Assembly: GCA_020635205.1 (NCBI GenBank)
Contig: JACKAE010000001.1
Coordinates: 806,001 to 870,000, forward strand
DNA from: Ignavibacteria bacterium
GTDB lineage: Bacteria; Bacteroidota; Ignavibacteria; OLB7
Direction: 5' to 3'
DNA length: 64,000 bases
In this document: positions 35,461 to 44,771 of the stretch, one piece after another
Numbering within the stretch: position 1 is the stretch's first letter
How the letters are laid out: the number at the start of each line of letters is the position of its first letter
Program-made: the position numbers and the translations under genes
The notes under the pieces: generated by a model
What the model was told of the DNA's origin: nothing
What the model saw: the letters and a program-made list of their open reading frames with translations, nothing else
Databases searched by the model: none

Positions 35461-35512
35461 AAAAGAGGATAGAGAACTCCACACAACCGGAGCTTCTCTA
35501 TCCTCTTTCTTT
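35461..35512 (+). terminator. hairpin terminator after the rtcB operon
   Basis: A near-perfect stem (AAGAGGATAGAGAA / TTCTCTATCCTCTT, extended by TCC/GGA at the top) is followed by TCTTTTAT. It lies about 100 bp after rtcB and before the DUF559 gene. Confidence 0.8.
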
Positions 35513-35571
35513 TATCACCCCGATTATCTACCTTTCCACAATCCAACATCATCCACTTATCACCAACGATC

Positions 35572-35955
35572 ATGCCCCGATTCCGGCGTTCAATAATTCC
35601 TGCCACAGAACGAGCAAAGCAATATGCTCGTGAGTTACGAAACAACAGCACATTCTCAGAGGTTCTTCTCTGGAAGCACCTGAAAGGGAAGCAGATGTGT
35701 GGCTACGACTTTCATCGACAGAAGCCAATCTTCAACTACATTGTTGACTTCTTCGCTCCCGATTTGATGTTAGTTGTTGAGGTTGATGGATCAAGTCACC
35801 GTGGAAAGGAAGCCTATGATGTCCGGCGCCAGAAAGAGATTGAGCGGTTGGGAATTTGCTTCTTGAGGTTTGCAGAAAGAAATGTGCAGCACGACCTTGA
35901 GGTCGTGCTGCAGGAAATCAGAGAGTGGATTGAAGAGCGCAATCGGATAGATTGA
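35572..35955 (+). CDS. DUF559 endonuclease-like protein
   Basis: The 127-residue protein matches the DUF559 (Vsr/restriction-endonuclease-fold) family: LRNNSTFSEVLLWKHLKGKQ at the N-terminus, GYDFHRQKPIFNYIVDFFAP, then the catalytic-type strand LMLVVEVDGSSH (Asp/Glu metal ligands) and QKEIERLGICFLRF. The function is unknown; the fold suggests a nuclease. It is a lone gene between a terminator and a convergent rhodanese gene, often found as a stand-alone mobile-like gene. Confidence 0.85.
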   Translation: MPRFRRSIIPATERAKQYARELRNNSTFSEVLLWKHLKGKQMCGYDFHRQKPIFNYIVDFFAPDLMLVVEVDGSSHRGKEAYDVRRQKEIERLGICFLRFAERNVQHDLEVVLQEIREWIEERNRID

Positions 35956-35967
35956 CGCCGCTCCTAT

Positions 35968-36351
35968 TTATGCTTTCTTCTCTAAAGGTCTCCAAGCGGA
36001 GATACCACCTTTCATGCTGGCTGCTTTGATGCCGTACTTCCCGAGCAAGTCGGCTGCTCCAACGCTGCGAGTTCCTGCGTGGCAATAGCAGATAATCTCT
36101 TTCCCTTCGTGCTTCTTCTTAAGGTCGCTGGCCGACTGCGAAAGTATGTGAAGTGGGATGTGGAGCGATTTGGGAATGGACTTTGCAGCTCGCTCACTGT
36201 CGGTGCGAACGTCGAGCAGGATTGCATCGCCCTGCTTTAGGCGTTCGTGTACTTCGGCAACGCTGTATTGAGTGATGTTTCTGTTGGCAAAGTATCGTCC
36301 TAGAAAAAGAATAACTAAGAGAACAACGAAACCGAGAAAAGCCCAGATCAT
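35968..36351 (-). CDS. membrane-anchored rhodanese-like protein
   Basis: ATG 36351 overlaps the stop of the upstream gene (ATGA) and has AAAGGAGCG upstream, which decides the start. An N-terminal helix (MIWAFLGFVVLLVILFLGRY) anchors a rhodanese domain with ILLDVRTDSERAAKSIP and the active loop CHAGTRS. The Cys is the expected persulphide carrier. It is translationally coupled to a second rhodanese, and both domains face the periplasm. A role in sulphur transfer or detoxification outside the cytoplasm is likely. Confidence 0.85.
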   Translation of the reverse strand: MIWAFLGFVVLLVILFLGRYFANRNITQYSVAEVHERLKQGDAILLDVRTDSERAAKSIPKSLHIPLHILSQSASDLKKKHEGKEIICYCHAGTRSVGAADLLGKYGIKAASMKGGISAWRPLEKKA

Positions 36352-36773
36352 TCTTTCGCTCCTTTTTCTACTGGTAGTCCTGCATTGTTCCACGCAACAA
36401 TTCCTCCGTCGAGCATAGTGACTTTAAAGCCTTTTTCGCTCAGGAGATTACTTGCTTTCCGACTTCTACTACCGCTGCGACAGTATACCAAGAGTGGTTG
36501 TGATTTGAATTGGTCAAGCTCGCCGATGCGTCCTTCCAGTTCACCTACAGGTATCAGAATTGCAGATGAAATGTGCCCTGTCTCACTCCCGAATTCCTCG
36601 GCTGTTCTGACATCTAATACAACCGTAGAAGGGTCAGTTTCTAACATCTTCGCGGCTTCGGCTGGTGAAATGGTTGGGTAACTTCCACTCCCTTCTTGAC
36701 TGCATCCGGCAACCGGTATCCAGAAAAAGATGAGAAGGGGTAGCAGATAAAGAAAGCGTTGCTGAAATATCAT
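36348..36773 (-). CDS. rhodanese-like lipoprotein
   Basis: This 141-residue protein has a lipoprotein signal ending PVAGC, then a rhodanese domain: VVLDVRTAEEFGSETGHI and active loop CRSGSRSRKA, ending VAWNNAGLPVEKG. It overlaps the next rhodanese gene by four bases. The two loops differ (CRSGSRS versus CHAGTRS), so their substrates may differ. Confidence 0.87.
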   Translation of the reverse strand: MIFQQRFLYLLPLLIFFWIPVAGCSQEGSGSYPTISPAEAAKMLETDPSTVVLDVRTAEEFGSETGHISSAILIPVGELEGRIGELDQFKSQPLLVYCRSGSRSRKASNLLSEKGFKVTMLDGGIVAWNNAGLPVEKGAKE

Positions 36774-36854
36774 TGGTTTCTTGAATTTATATTGATTGTG
36801 TAGAGCAAAGAAAAAGATACGCTAACCTGTTTCTCCCATTCGGTAAAAGATGTT

Positions 36855-37412
36855 TCAGGGTCTCCTCTCAAGCACTTCCTTCGCTTCATCGACTATTTGA
36901 TCGAACAACTGTTCTAACTTTTCACTTACTCCTCGACAACCGGCGACTACTGCTTCCCCCCACTCAACATAAGCTCGACGACGTTCGAGACTCCAGTCTG
37001 GAGGAGGACGGTGAATGATGTCTCGAATGTTACTGATCTTGTCGGCAATTTTGATGAGCTTCCCTCGTGAAGACATTTCTGGTGCGTGCTCAACTTGCAA
37101 CCGCTTCCGTTCTGCTTTTGGCAAGGTCTTGTCGTCGGTCATCTCTTCTACTAAGAATCGAACATCACTCCCGAACAGCTCTTCAATTTGCTCGAACGTT
37201 GTTGCTGTATCCTCTACTGTGTCGTGGAGGAGAGCTGCCTGAAGGATAGCGAGGTCTTCTACCTTTGCAACAGTAGCCAGTAGCGTAGCTACGTCAACTA
37301 CATGGTTGACGTAGGGAGTTGCTCCACTCCCTTTGCGACGTTGCTCGCGGTGCTGGGTAGCGGCAAACAGGGTTGCGCGGAGGAGTCCGCTCTGCATTGA
37401 TTCATCTTTCAT
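36855..37412 (-). CDS. HD-domain hydrolase, MESH1/SpoT-hydrolase-like
   Basis: The 185-residue protein has the (p)ppGpp-hydrolase HD pattern: AATQHREQRRKGSGATPYVNH, then AALLHDTVEDTATTFEQIEELFG, and later LIKIADKISNIRDI. The His/Asp metal ligands HD and ED are present. With no synthetase or TGS/ACT domains it is a stand-alone small alarmone hydrolase (SAH/MESH1 type), which would cleave the 3'-pyrophosphate of (p)ppGpp or act on NADPH. It is monocistronic, downstream of a terminator. Confidence 0.85.
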   Translation of the reverse strand: MKDESMQSGLLRATLFAATQHREQRRKGSGATPYVNHVVDVATLLATVAKVEDLAILQAALLHDTVEDTATTFEQIEELFGSDVRFLVEEMTDDKTLPKAERKRLQVEHAPEMSSRGKLIKIADKISNIRDIIHRPPPDWSLERRRAYVEWGEAVVAGCRGVSEKLEQLFDQIVDEAKEVLERRP

Positions 37413-37454
37413 GAGAGGAAGATAGGTAATCCCAAAATGATGAAGAGTCTCGAT

Positions 37455-37502
37455 AAAGCAAACAGTCCCGACAGAGGGAGAACCTCCGCCGGGACTGTTG
37501 CT
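37455..37502 (-). terminator. minus-strand terminator after the DUF3160 gene
   Basis: Inverted repeats AACAGTCCCG (37461-37470) and CGGGACTGTT (37490-37499) form a stem with a 19-base loop. On the minus strand the stem is followed by TGCTTT. It separates the DUF3160 gene from the HD gene. Confidence 0.7.
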
Positions 37503-37545
37503 TTCCTCCCTCTCTACTCACAGGGAAGAAGACCATTCTGCTTTG

Positions 37546-39939
37546 CTACTGTACGATCATAAATCGCCCTGAAGCGAGAACTTCTCCAGTAACTGTGCTG
37601 ACACGGATAAAGTAGTGTCCAGTCTGCAAGTCTTCTGTAGGCACAAGGTCATACCGTTCGCCATTCTCGATAGGCAATTGGAATGACTGAAAGACAGATC
37701 GCCCTGCTGCATCGACAACGGTTGTGATAACGTCAGCACCATTTAGGCGTGGGGCGTGAATTGTGTACCACACGCCACCCGAAGCACGGCGAACAATGTT
37801 CGATTCTAACTCGATATATGTTGTCGCGGTTGTGCCACGCTCTGTACTCTTTTGCAGAGAAGGAGTAACGGAGTTCAGGGAACGTTCAACAACCTTGATT
37901 GCGGAGACTGGTACGCTACCAAGTGTGCCGGCCTGCGTGATCTGGCTAACCCAACTATCAGTTTTCGCAGATGTTTCGTGGTAACTGAAGACAGCACCGC
38001 GAGTTAGGACTACATCACCCTCAGATGTTGGATATAGAACGTAGAGTGCTACTGGATGACCAAGAGCTGGACCCAATTTGCCATTCAACGAACTTGATGC
38101 GGTCAATCCAACACCATGCTGGAGCGATTTGTCGATATACGTCTCCCACGCAGCAATGCGGTCAGGAGTTGATGCTACGAGTTCCCGCTGTTCGGTAGTC
38201 AAGGCCATTCCCTGAAGTTCAAAAGCTGCAATTCTCATGAAGTGTGCGGCAACATTCTCAATGTCGGATAGCTTCTCTTCAAGGCCAGTGTCAATCAGGC
38301 GACCACGTTGGCCCGATGTTAAGCCCTGGCGGATATACCGAGCTTGCGTTGCAATAGCACTCCACGCTTCAGGGTCAGGTTCCACGTAGCCAACGTTGCT
38401 GTGGCTCTCTGTTTTGCTCTTCGCTATTGTTTGTGTTGCCGACGAGATGTTCCCTTGCAGGCTTCCCCGCTCGGTGGTGAAGGCTCCCCAACTTGCCAAC
38501 GCACTCACGTTGAGGCGTTGTTTCCACGTTTGGCTCCGCATGAATTCAGGGAAGCCGGATGGCCGGTCTTCACCTACTATGATCGATGCAGTGTAGAGGG
38601 AGAGGAGGTCAAGGTTCTTGACCCACTCTTCGGCAGGGATGCTGCTTACTTGACTGCGTAGTTCTTTCATTCCAATCTCTGTTGGTGCTTCGTCGCTACG
38701 CATTGCGCTTAGTAAAGCAACTCCGTATGGGTTGCTTCCAGCGGATAGTTTCTTCTGCATCAGAGCAAAGATTCCTTCGCTGGTCGATTTCTCTTCTGGC
38801 AGCAGTGCTAATGTCATCGTGCGTCCTGCGTTTGCTCGTCGCACGTATGCGATGAGACGCTCCACAGCTTGATCTTCCTCTAAATAGGAGGAACCACCAT
38901 CGTATTGGAAGCCGTACCATGCCCGCATAGTTCCTGCCATCTCTTCTGGAGTAAGCTGAGTTTCGTTGTAACCGGAGAAGAAGCTCTCAATGTCTGTGAT
39001 CTGCCGTAGACGATCCCGCTCACGATCGTCAAGCATATCAACGGCACGTGCGAGAAGTGCTCCCATTCTGCTCTCGACTACCGATCTGTCAATGCGAAGC
39101 TCAACCTTGCTCAGCCAATTCTTGGCTAAGGTATATTGTCCTAACGCATCGTTGACTTTGTTGTATCCAGAAGGGGTCAACTCACCGTAATTGATGTTTC
39201 TATCCGGGAAGACAGATGAGGCTGCTGTTGTACCAGTCTGGATTTTCTCTACTTCTGTCCGAGCAGCTTCGGAGACGGATGGATGTACGGTAGCCGATGG
39301 ATCCAACAGAAGTCGTCCAGTCTCAACATAGGCCAGAAGGCGATATATCGCTTCCTTAATTCCAGCATCAGATTCACTTGCGGCAGAAACGCCAAGTTGT
39401 GTTGCTAAGCTGTTGAGAACAGAGCGTAGGTCGGGGGCAAGTTGATTGCGCTCTGCTTGCCGGTATGCTTCCTCGGTTGCGATGCGAAGTCCGTTCACTA
39501 CCGCATCTGTCGTGATAAGTGGAAGGAAGTCAGGCATATCCTGCATCCCATTGTATGCTTGTCCAAAACTTCCCATTAGCTCACTCCGTAGAGCCACACG
39601 ATCTCTGCGCAGACTTCCACGTTCAGCACCCGAGAACCATTTCTCCCACGAGAATCCCCCGGCAGGTGTGATGATGTTCGAAAAGTCAGGACGAATGGAT
39701 GGCTCCGACAGGCCTATCGTTGCTTTGTATTTTGGGGTACGGTAGGGCATGTACGTACCATACTGTGCAGTAACTGGAGTTGTGATTGTTGGAACAACTC
39801 CGGGGCGTGTAGGCATATCGCTATAACGAATGATATCCCGTTCTTGAGCTGTTAACAATGTTGCCAAAAGTAGGAACGTAGCTGCAAGAGCCATCCCTAT
39901 CCCCACCCTCACTCTCTCTGTTGTTCTGTGCGTATTCAT
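37546..39939 (-). CDS. DUF3160 secreted protein with T9SS-like tail
   Basis: ATG 39939 is chosen because GAAGGAGA lies seven bases upstream and a signal peptide follows (MALAATFLLLATLLTAQ). The 797-residue protein is a DUF3160 family member: LPLITTDAVVNGLRIATEEA, DRNINYGELTPSGYNK, AWYGFQYDGGSSYLEEDQ, and the LYPTSEGDVVLTRGAVFSYH block near the end. The last 75 residues (VVDAAGRSVFQSFQLPI ... LQTGHYFIRVSTVTGE) fit a T9SS sorting domain. The biochemical role of DUF3160 is unknown; the protein should be secreted or surface-attached. Confidence 0.82.
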   Translation of the reverse strand: MNTHRTTERVRVGIGMALAATFLLLATLLTAQERDIIRYSDMPTRPGVVPTITTPVTAQYGTYMPYRTPKYKATIGLSEPSIRPDFSNIITPAGGFSWEKWFSGAERGSLRRDRVALRSELMGSFGQAYNGMQDMPDFLPLITTDAVVNGLRIATEEAYRQAERNQLAPDLRSVLNSLATQLGVSAASESDAGIKEAIYRLLAYVETGRLLLDPSATVHPSVSEAARTEVEKIQTGTTAASSVFPDRNINYGELTPSGYNKVNDALGQYTLAKNWLSKVELRIDRSVVESRMGALLARAVDMLDDRERDRLRQITDIESFFSGYNETQLTPEEMAGTMRAWYGFQYDGGSSYLEEDQAVERLIAYVRRANAGRTMTLALLPEEKSTSEGIFALMQKKLSAGSNPYGVALLSAMRSDEAPTEIGMKELRSQVSSIPAEEWVKNLDLLSLYTASIIVGEDRPSGFPEFMRSQTWKQRLNVSALASWGAFTTERGSLQGNISSATQTIAKSKTESHSNVGYVEPDPEAWSAIATQARYIRQGLTSGQRGRLIDTGLEEKLSDIENVAAHFMRIAAFELQGMALTTEQRELVASTPDRIAAWETYIDKSLQHGVGLTASSSLNGKLGPALGHPVALYVLYPTSEGDVVLTRGAVFSYHETSAKTDSWVSQITQAGTLGSVPVSAIKVVERSLNSVTPSLQKSTERGTTATTYIELESNIVRRASGGVWYTIHAPRLNGADVITTVVDAAGRSVFQSFQLPIENGERYDLVPTEDLQTGHYFIRVSTVTGEVLASGRFMIVQ

Positions 39940-40117
39940 GGTCTTCTCCTTCATCAAGTAGATACAACATCCTCTCTGGTTATAGAGGGCACAAGAACCG
40001 TGCCGGATTCCCTATCGCCTGATTTTCTGATCTTTTCCAAAGAATTTCAAGAGATGATTGTCAGTATGGCGTTTTGGAGTGTGCAATATTGATACTGGTG
40101 GGTATGGAGCTGTCTCA

Positions 40118-40155
40118 CAAAAAACGCCCGACGAATTTTCCATTCGCCGGGCGTT
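40118..40155 (-). terminator. minus-strand terminator after the anti-sigma/barrel gene
   Basis: On the minus strand AACGCCCGGCGAAT pairs with ATTCGTCGGGCGTT (one G-U) around a five-base loop and is followed by TTTTTTG. It lies 25 bp after the stop. Confidence 0.85.
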
Positions 40156-40180
40156 GTGATAAGGTGGTAGTTGAAAAGGC

Positions 40181-42691
40181 TTAACGCAAGAAGAGTATCA
40201 ATCCAATACCTGCCCCAGCATCGAGGCGTGTGTTGTCAGCTGGACCTTGCGTGCTTTCTATGCGACTACTTGAAGGGGCTGTCGGATCAAGTGTACCTGT
40301 TGTCACTGGCTCAGATGTGGTGTGGCTTGTTCGATAGTGCATCCCCGGCTTGAACTCAATGCGGATTGTGTTGCCGAGAGAATAGCTGATTGGAATCGCG
40401 AAACTGGCGTGCGCATACTTCGTGCCAATTCCTCCAACCACTTCCAGACCCGTTTTCCATTCACGTACGAGTGGAATACTGAATCGATAGCCTACGCCAC
40501 CCCACATCTCAACAATGCTTCGCTCAGCATCTCGTACTGATGTGGAGGTTGATGTTGAGATTTGCTCTCTTGTCACTGAGCCGACTGTCTGTCTCACACC
40601 TGAAGCATCGACAGAGATAAGTGTCTCCGTTATTTGCTCTACTGAACGTGCTGTCGTTTGTGTGCGTGAAATTTCACGTTCACTGTAAGGGGATAGACCA
40701 ATTGTTCCGAAGAATCGGTGCTTCCCTTTGCGCCCAAGATCAATTCCAAATGAAAGCCGTGTTTCTGGGACTATTCCACTCTGTGATGGTATAGCAAAGT
40801 CAGAGTTGAGGAAGGATGACCCTGAGCTATTTAATCCTGCTATAAGGCTTCCCTCAATCCCGATAAAGAACGTGCGACCTTCTTCTCTTTCGGCTGATAT
40901 AGTTGAAGTTGAATTCTCAAGAGGTACCTCAGATAGGAGAGCTATTCCTTCCTTCTCTTCTACCTTTTGGCTTCCTTCACCCAGTATTGGAGAAGATGCG
41001 TTTGGCAGGTTCGTAGTGGATTGCCATTTCTGATTGCCAACGCTATACGATGTTGCGTTGGTCGCCACTGCATTCAGCATTGAATCTTGACGATAGATAT
41101 TCCCTGTGTTATCATACACGTTTCCTGTGTTCCATAACTGAATGTCTGTGCTGGAAACCGCTGCTCCGTTGCGAGCAAGACTCAAGCCTTCGCCAAATCC
41201 ATCAACACCTCCAAGTCTTTCGAAGTCTTCAGTACTTAAGGTAAAGTTTGTCTGCATGTTCTGCGCTGCGGCTCGGCCAATACCGTATCCGATTCGTACA
41301 GAGTCAGCGGTACGTTCGAGGATCTCGAATCCACTATTTTGTTCTACTAACGGAGCGTTTCCTCTCCCTCCGCGGATGTTGAACCCCGGGATGTCAACCG
41401 AAAAGGTTGATGTCTTTGGGTCGATGTTAATGCCATTGTCTCTCAACATATCAAGCGTTGCATCCTTGTTGTCGAGAGTGGCAATCATCGGCTCATCACT
41501 ATCGCTTTCAAACATATTAAAGAGAAGAGATGATGAAGCCTCATCAGTACCATTTTCCTGTGCACTTGCTCTACTCGATCTGCTTCGAGTTTGAGGCGTC
41601 ATTGTTATGCTCAGCCCATCCTGCAAAGGGATGGGGGGGGCAATTGCTTCAGATGTTTCGTTGTTATCGTTATAGGCTATCGTGAAGTCGGTTCCGTCAG
41701 AATCTTGTGGATCGCTTTTGTAAGCAAGGTTGGCCGTTGATTTTTCGTTTTTGACATTCCAATCGTCTGAGCTTCCATCTCGATCATAAGCGAAATACTC
41801 GCTCTCCCTTTCATCCGGATTTTGATAGGGAGCACCCTCGTCCACTGGGGGAGTGGAGACTCGCTTCGGACTTGGAGATAGGTTGTAGGTCGGTTCTATC
41901 TGAGTCTTACTTAGCTCTTCTGTAGAGAGTGCCGCGAGAGTTTCTTCGTCTGGCTTTAAGGTCAACGCCTTCTTACGAGCGAACGTTGTTGATTTTTTGC
42001 TGCTGAGTTGCGGCGAATCATTTTTCCGATTGGCTTCTGCGCTCAGTGCAATTGTGCCACTTCCCGAATTCTCTGGAGTTGAGAAAGTCTTTTCTGGAAC
42101 AGGTGTTGTAGTAACAACCGGGTTCACCGGGTCACTATAATCTCGATCGCTTAGTACCGCTGCCTCATCGGAGTTCTTCTGCAGTCTGTTGTAGGCGATC
42201 TCACCACTATTTTCGGCTCCACTAAAGAAATTTCCATCAACGAGGAATACTCCTCCTACGATGCAGAGAAGCATCAGAGGGAGAAGAATCGGAATTAAGC
42301 GACGGCGTCTCCGTCTCTCTTCTGACCGCTGGTCATCAGTTGCTGCCATCGGCGTGCGATCCACTGAAGGGATGGGGACGGCACGCGGTTTTATCTGAGG
42401 GATTGTCGGAGAGAGTGTCGACGAAGGAGCTTCCTTTTCCTTGAATAGTGGGACTGTTCCAGCAGGAGCCATTCCTTCTTCTTCCTGCAAGCGAGCGAAG
42501 AGGGCACTCTGCATCGACGCAGTTGGTTGGTGGAGTACTCGTTCATCGCGTGCAATCGACTGAAGTTTGAGGTGCTCCCGGAACAGGGCACGAGCTTCCG
42601 GGGAGATGGAGAGCTTCTGGTGAAACTCCCCCTCCGCTTCGCTCGACAACTCACCGTCGAGGTATTGTGATATCAGTTGTTCAATATCCAT
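40181..42691 (-). CDS. putative double-membrane-spanning anti-sigma factor with long linker and outer-membrane barrel
   Basis: The 836-residue protein starts eight bases after an ECF sigma gene. Residues 1-75 (DIEQLISQYLDGELSSEAEG...) match an anti-sigma start. A basic run (RRRRR) leads to one membrane helix at about 133-153 (LIPILLPLMLLCIVGGVFLV). About 450 residues of Ser/Asn/Asp-rich linker follow, with a folded stretch near 395-490 (TLDMLRDNGINIDPKTSTFS ... FTLSTEDFERLGG). From about 605 there are barrel-like strands (FFIGIEGSLIAGLNSSG, RLSFGIDLGRKGKHRFFGTI, GVGYRFSIPLVREWKTGLEV, IRIEFKPGMHYRTSHT) ending GAGIGLILFLR. The plan is the same as at 24526-26010. I infer that it senses outer-membrane condition and holds or releases its sigma factor. 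Confidence 0.68.
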   Translation of the reverse strand: MDIEQLISQYLDGELSSEAEGEFHQKLSISPEARALFREHLKLQSIARDERVLHQPTASMQSALFARLQEEEGMAPAGTVPLFKEKEAPSSTLSPTIPQIKPRAVPIPSVDRTPMAATDDQRSEERRRRRRLIPILLPLMLLCIVGGVFLVDGNFFSGAENSGEIAYNRLQKNSDEAAVLSDRDYSDPVNPVVTTTPVPEKTFSTPENSGSGTIALSAEANRKNDSPQLSSKKSTTFARKKALTLKPDEETLAALSTEELSKTQIEPTYNLSPSPKRVSTPPVDEGAPYQNPDERESEYFAYDRDGSSDDWNVKNEKSTANLAYKSDPQDSDGTDFTIAYNDNNETSEAIAPPIPLQDGLSITMTPQTRSRSSRASAQENGTDEASSSLLFNMFESDSDEPMIATLDNKDATLDMLRDNGINIDPKTSTFSVDIPGFNIRGGRGNAPLVEQNSGFEILERTADSVRIGYGIGRAAAQNMQTNFTLSTEDFERLGGVDGFGEGLSLARNGAAVSSTDIQLWNTGNVYDNTGNIYRQDSMLNAVATNATSYSVGNQKWQSTTNLPNASSPILGEGSQKVEEKEGIALLSEVPLENSTSTISAEREEGRTFFIGIEGSLIAGLNSSGSSFLNSDFAIPSQSGIVPETRLSFGIDLGRKGKHRFFGTIGLSPYSEREISRTQTTARSVEQITETLISVDASGVRQTVGSVTREQISTSTSTSVRDAERSIVEMWGGVGYRFSIPLVREWKTGLEVVGGIGTKYAHASFAIPISYSLGNTIRIEFKPGMHYRTSHTTSEPVTTGTLDPTAPSSSRIESTQGPADNTRLDAGAGIGLILFLR

Positions 42692-42699
42692 GTATCTAT

Positions 42700-43350
42700 T
42701 TAGCTCTTCAGATATTGGCTTAAGGCCTTTCGGAGTGTTCTTCGCGCCCTGCTCAATCGCATTCGGGCCGCTTCATAGGTGACACCGGTGATGCGGGTCA
42801 CTTCTTCGTAGGGTAAATTGTTCAATTCTTTCAATACATATATTTCGCGGAGTGATGTGGGGAGCATCTCGACACAGGCTAAAAGCTTACCGTAGAGTTC
42901 TTCATCTTGAAGTGGGTCGCTCTCGCCATATAATTCAGCGAACGATTCTTCTACTGGAGCCATCAACCGCTCGTCCCATACACGCTCTTCCTCTCCTGTC
43001 TCGCTGAACGCGATGGTCTTCTTACGCTTTCGAAGATAGCTGATTGCAAGGTTGTGCGCCACTCTGAAGAGCCAAGCCCGAACGCTCTGGACGGGATTAT
43101 ATTCGCCTCCCTCCTCGCGTCGACGTTTTCGTTCCCGGAAGAGACGAACAAAGGCTTCTTGGTACATATCGTCGGCTGCTTCGGGATGATCGCGCAAAAT
43201 TGTCCGGAGATAGGTCAGGATTTTGCTGTCGTATCTCTCATAAAGCTTCGTATACGCACGATCATCCCCTTCAAGAAATTGCTCGAAGAGTGCCTCGTCG
43301 CTCAATGGCGATGCAACTGCGGTTCCTGTATAATCGTGTGAATCGGGCAC
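42700..43350 (-). CDS. ECF-family sigma factor partnered with the barrel-fused anti-sigma candidate
   Basis: The 216-residue protein starts at GTG. Region 2 (about 20-105) reads LFEQFLEGDDRAYTKLYERY, EAADDMYQEAFVRLFRERKR, VRAWLFRVAHNLAISYLRKR. Region 4 (about 155-213) reads LPTSLREIYVLKELNNLPYE, TRITGVTYEAARMRLSRARR. The 45-residue spacer between them is acidic. It forms a two-gene operon with the downstream membrane protein. Confidence 0.92.
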   Translation of the reverse strand: MPDSHDYTGTAVASPLSDEALFEQFLEGDDRAYTKLYERYDSKILTYLRTILRDHPEAADDMYQEAFVRLFRERKRRREEGGEYNPVQSVRAWLFRVAHNLAISYLRKRKKTIAFSETGEEERVWDERLMAPVEESFAELYGESDPLQDEELYGKLLACVEMLPTSLREIYVLKELNNLPYEEVTRITGVTYEAARMRLSRARRTLRKALSQYLKS

Positions 43351-43418
43351 GAAATTTCCGGTTATTCATCCTCAACGCAGGGGGATGACGCAAGGTAATC
43401 TGGGTGTAACAGGGGGAG

Positions 43419-43630
43419 AATTCAAAATTCAAAAGTAAAAATTCAAAAAGAAGAGTGATGAGTGAGATCAGGTATTCTGTTCAGAATTTCGTGAGTCGCT
43501 CCTTCTTTACAATGATAATAGGAGAAAAGTCAGTTCAAAATTCAAAAAAGGGGGGTAGCAAAAGAACGAGAAATTCTCTACCCAGTCTCTTTTCTCCTTT
43601 TTGAATTTTGCCTTTTGAACGTTGAATTGA
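43419..43630. repeat. AT-rich interspersed repeats in inverted arrangement (MITE-like segment)
   Basis: Copies of an AATTCAAAATTCAAAA-type sequence occur at 43419-43450 and 43531-43549, with an inverted copy at 43599-43630 (TTTTTGAATTTTGCCTTTTG). The outer copies could pair to make a long hairpin of about 210 bp between the sigma gene and moaA. No open reading frame of note lies inside. Related copies lie at 14558, 31531, 62578, 62620 and 62702. Confidence 0.7.
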
Positions 43631-43633
43631 TTC

Positions 43634-44635
43634 CTATCCCCCAATTTGAATCATTACTCGTCCGGCCTGAGCCATCATTTCTTCTGCTGGGGGATGTTCT
43701 TCTGGTTTTTCGCCGAGAGCTTGGAGGAAGACGTTCAAAATATCTACGTCACTCCCTCCTGATCGGAGTACTTTCCGCAGATCGAACTCCAGTGGAGAGT
43801 GAAGGCATGGCATAATTTTTCCCTCCGCCGTCATTCGGAGTCGTGAGCAACTTGAACAGAAGGGAGCCGACATCGAGGCAATTATTCCAATACTCCCTCG
43901 ACTTTGAAATCCATCACGTTTACGGGCCAGACGGAAGTCTCGGCTTATTGGTGATCTCTCTTCTGGAATTGCCTGAAGCTGGTATTCTTTCTCGAGTTCA
44001 CGTACTATATCGGCCATCGGTAGGAGTTTTCCCTGCGACCATTGGTTGCCAGCGAAGGGCATGAATTCGATAAAGCGAACGGCAATCGGTCGCTCTTCAG
44101 CAAATCGGGCAAAGTCCAGTAGCTCGTCGTCGTTGATTCCCTTCATCACGACGACATTGAGCTTCAGATTTTGATAGCCACGTATTAAGAGTGCCTCAAT
44201 TCCTTCCATCACCTCCGCTAATTTGTCCCGGCCAGTCAGTTCTCTGAATTTGTCTCGCTTAAAGGTGTCGAGCGAGACGTTGAACGCATCGACGAAGGGG
44301 TGGACGGCGGGGAGTTTTTCCTTGAGGAGAACAGCGTTTGTCGTAACTGCGAGAGTCTCCAGTCCGAGAAGAGACTTTATGCGTGGAATCAACTTCTCGA
44401 TTCCTGCCCGCGCAAACGGTTCTCCACCGGTCAGGCGAACCTTGCGAATTCCTGCATCGACAGCAATTTTGGTTACCCGCTCTATCTCTTCGAAAGTCAA
44501 CAATTCTTCGCGACGTTTCCAGACGATATCTTCTCCCGGCATACAGTATAGGCAACGAAGGTTGCAGCGGTCGGTGACCGAGATGCGAAGGTAGGTATGT
44601 TGGCGACCGAAGCGATCGACAAGAGTTGTGCTCAT
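43634..44635 (-). CDS. moaA: GTP 3',8-cyclase MoaA
   Basis: This 333-residue radical-SAM enzyme makes the first molybdopterin precursor from GTP. The N-terminal SAM cluster motif is CNLRCLYCMPGED (CxxxCxxC), followed by VRLTGGEPFAR. The second cluster site is FCSSCSRLRMTAEGKIMPCL. The usual MoaA C-terminal GG is kept (MIQIGG), needed by the radical mechanism. Molybdenum cofactor partners are not in the window. It is a lone gene close to the AT-rich repeat segment. Confidence 0.95.
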   Translation of the reverse strand: MSTTLVDRFGRQHTYLRISVTDRCNLRCLYCMPGEDIVWKRREELLTFEEIERVTKIAVDAGIRKVRLTGGEPFARAGIEKLIPRIKSLLGLETLAVTTNAVLLKEKLPAVHPFVDAFNVSLDTFKRDKFRELTGRDKLAEVMEGIEALLIRGYQNLKLNVVVMKGINDDELLDFARFAEERPIAVRFIEFMPFAGNQWSQGKLLPMADIVRELEKEYQLQAIPEERSPISRDFRLARKRDGFQSRGSIGIIASMSAPFCSSCSRLRMTAEGKIMPCLHSPLEFDLRKVLRSGGSDVDILNVFLQALGEKPEEHPPAEEMMAQAGRVMIQIGG

Positions 44636-44771
44636 GCTAACTGTCCATAGTAAATCGATAGGTCACGTAAAGTCGCAAAGAAACGGGAAGTGGGCAAAGA
44701 ATTCTTCGTGAGGTCTGTTGTAATTTTAGGCGAGCAATTGTTGTGAAACAACCTTTCCTTCCTCTCTTCCT

